Part shown: positions 7,199 through 7,564 of the stretch, in pieces
Layout: each line of letters begins with the position of its first letter
How positions within the stretch are numbered: the first letter of the stretch is position 1
DNA from: Competibacteraceae bacterium UBA6584
Lineage (GTDB): Bacteria; Pseudomonadota; Gammaproteobacteria; Competibacterales; Competibacteraceae
DNA: 7,564 nucleotides
Assembly: GCA_002433805.1 (NCBI GenBank)
Contig: DJIW01000118.1
Span: forward strand, 1 to 7,564
Direction of reading: 5' to 3'
The notes under the pieces: model-generated
Told to the model about the DNA's origin: nothing
What the model saw: the letters and a program-made list of their open reading frames with translations, nothing else
The model's database searches: none
Made by a program: the position numbers and the translations under genes

Positions 7199-7232
7199 GA
7201 AAACTCCTTCTCGACGCGGGGGAGCCCGTTCT

Positions 7233-7564
7233 TTAAACCCGAACCCCTCCTGGCTTGGCGGAAGGAATAGTGAGGCTTCTCGCCAAAAAATAACTTCGGG
7301 CGGCGGCCTCGTCCCGCTGGATTTGCCGGCGCAGGGCATCCAACGATTCAAAGCGCTGTTCCGGGCGCAGGTAGTGCAAGAAATCGACATTGACGTAGCG
7401 GCCGTACAAATCGCCGTGATAGTCGAGCAGATGGACTTCCAGCCGCTCGCGTTCCCCCGAAACGGTGGGGCGGCGGCCGACGTTGGCGATACCGGGCCAA
7501 GTCGGTAAATCTCGACCGCTCATCAGCACGGCATAAACGCCGTAAACCGGTGTAGAACGACACA
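7233..7564 (-). CDS. ribF: Bifunctional riboflavin kinase/FAD synthetase, C-terminal (kinase) part, 5' truncated by window edge
   Basis: RibF phosphorylates riboflavin to FMN and adenylates FMN to FAD in the cytoplasm. Only the last 109 residues are in the window; the N-terminal FAD synthetase domain and the start of the kinase domain lie beyond position 7564. The frame stays open to the edge, reading PVYGVYAVL before the next segment. Kinase-domain landmarks are GIANVGRRPTV, LEVHLLDYHGDLYGRYVNVDF with the conserved Glu of LEVHLLD, and LRPEQRFESLDALRRQIQRD, ending at TAA 7235-7233. The last 20 or so residues (after AARSYFLAR) form a short tail that I do not recognise as conserved. It is followed after 56 nt by ileS, the standard ribF-ileS-lspA order in gammaproteobacteria. 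Confidence 0.95.
   Translation of the reverse strand, partial: CRSTPVYGVYAVLMSGRDLPTWPGIANVGRRPTVSGERERLEVHLLDYHGDLYGRYVNVDFLHYLRPEQRFESLDALRRQIQRDEAAARSYFLARSLTIPSAKPGGVRV

Overview
This window looks like a piece of a gammaproteobacterial chromosome. It carries the 3' end of a type IV pilus minor-pilin locus (pilY1, then a PilE-type minor pilin, plus strand). That locus runs tail-to-tail into the end of a housekeeping operon on the minus strand, in transcription order ribF - ileS - lspA - ispH. As I recall the Pseudomonas aeruginosa map, its fimU-pilV-pilW-pilX-pilY1-pilY2-pilE cluster converges on ispH-fkpB-lspA-ileS-ribF in the same way. The window therefore matches that synteny, minus pilY2 and fkpB. 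I cannot name the genus.

Positions 1-2282: the C-terminal 759 residues of a PilY1/PilC-like pilus-tip adhesin. It is cut by the window edge, and the N-terminal signal peptide and any vWA region lie outside. Positions 2283-2389: a short intergenic stretch with a perfect 13-bp hairpin followed by TTTT, a good intrinsic terminator. Positions 2390-2830: a PilE-like prepilin with a 7-residue class III leader. Positions 2831-2879: the convergent junction, with no clear terminator.

Positions 2880-3818: IspH (last step of the MEP isoprenoid pathway). Positions 3845-4342: LspA (lipoprotein signal peptidase). Positions 4342-7176: IleS (isoleucyl-tRNA synthetase). Positions 7233-7564: the C-terminal riboflavin kinase part of RibF, cut by the right edge. 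These four genes are tightly packed (gaps of 56 and 26 nt, one 1-nt overlap) and are probably co-transcribed.

The pilus genes, especially pilE and the left end of pilY1, are clearly more AT-rich than ileS. I found no tRNA, rRNA, CRISPR array, insertion sequence or phage gene. I see no new multi-gene system. The points worth a second look are small: a degenerate calcium-binding loop in PilY1, a terminator between pilY1 and pilE, a 9-codon mini-ORF with a strong Shine-Dalgarno overlapping the ileS start, and the missing fkpB and pilY2.
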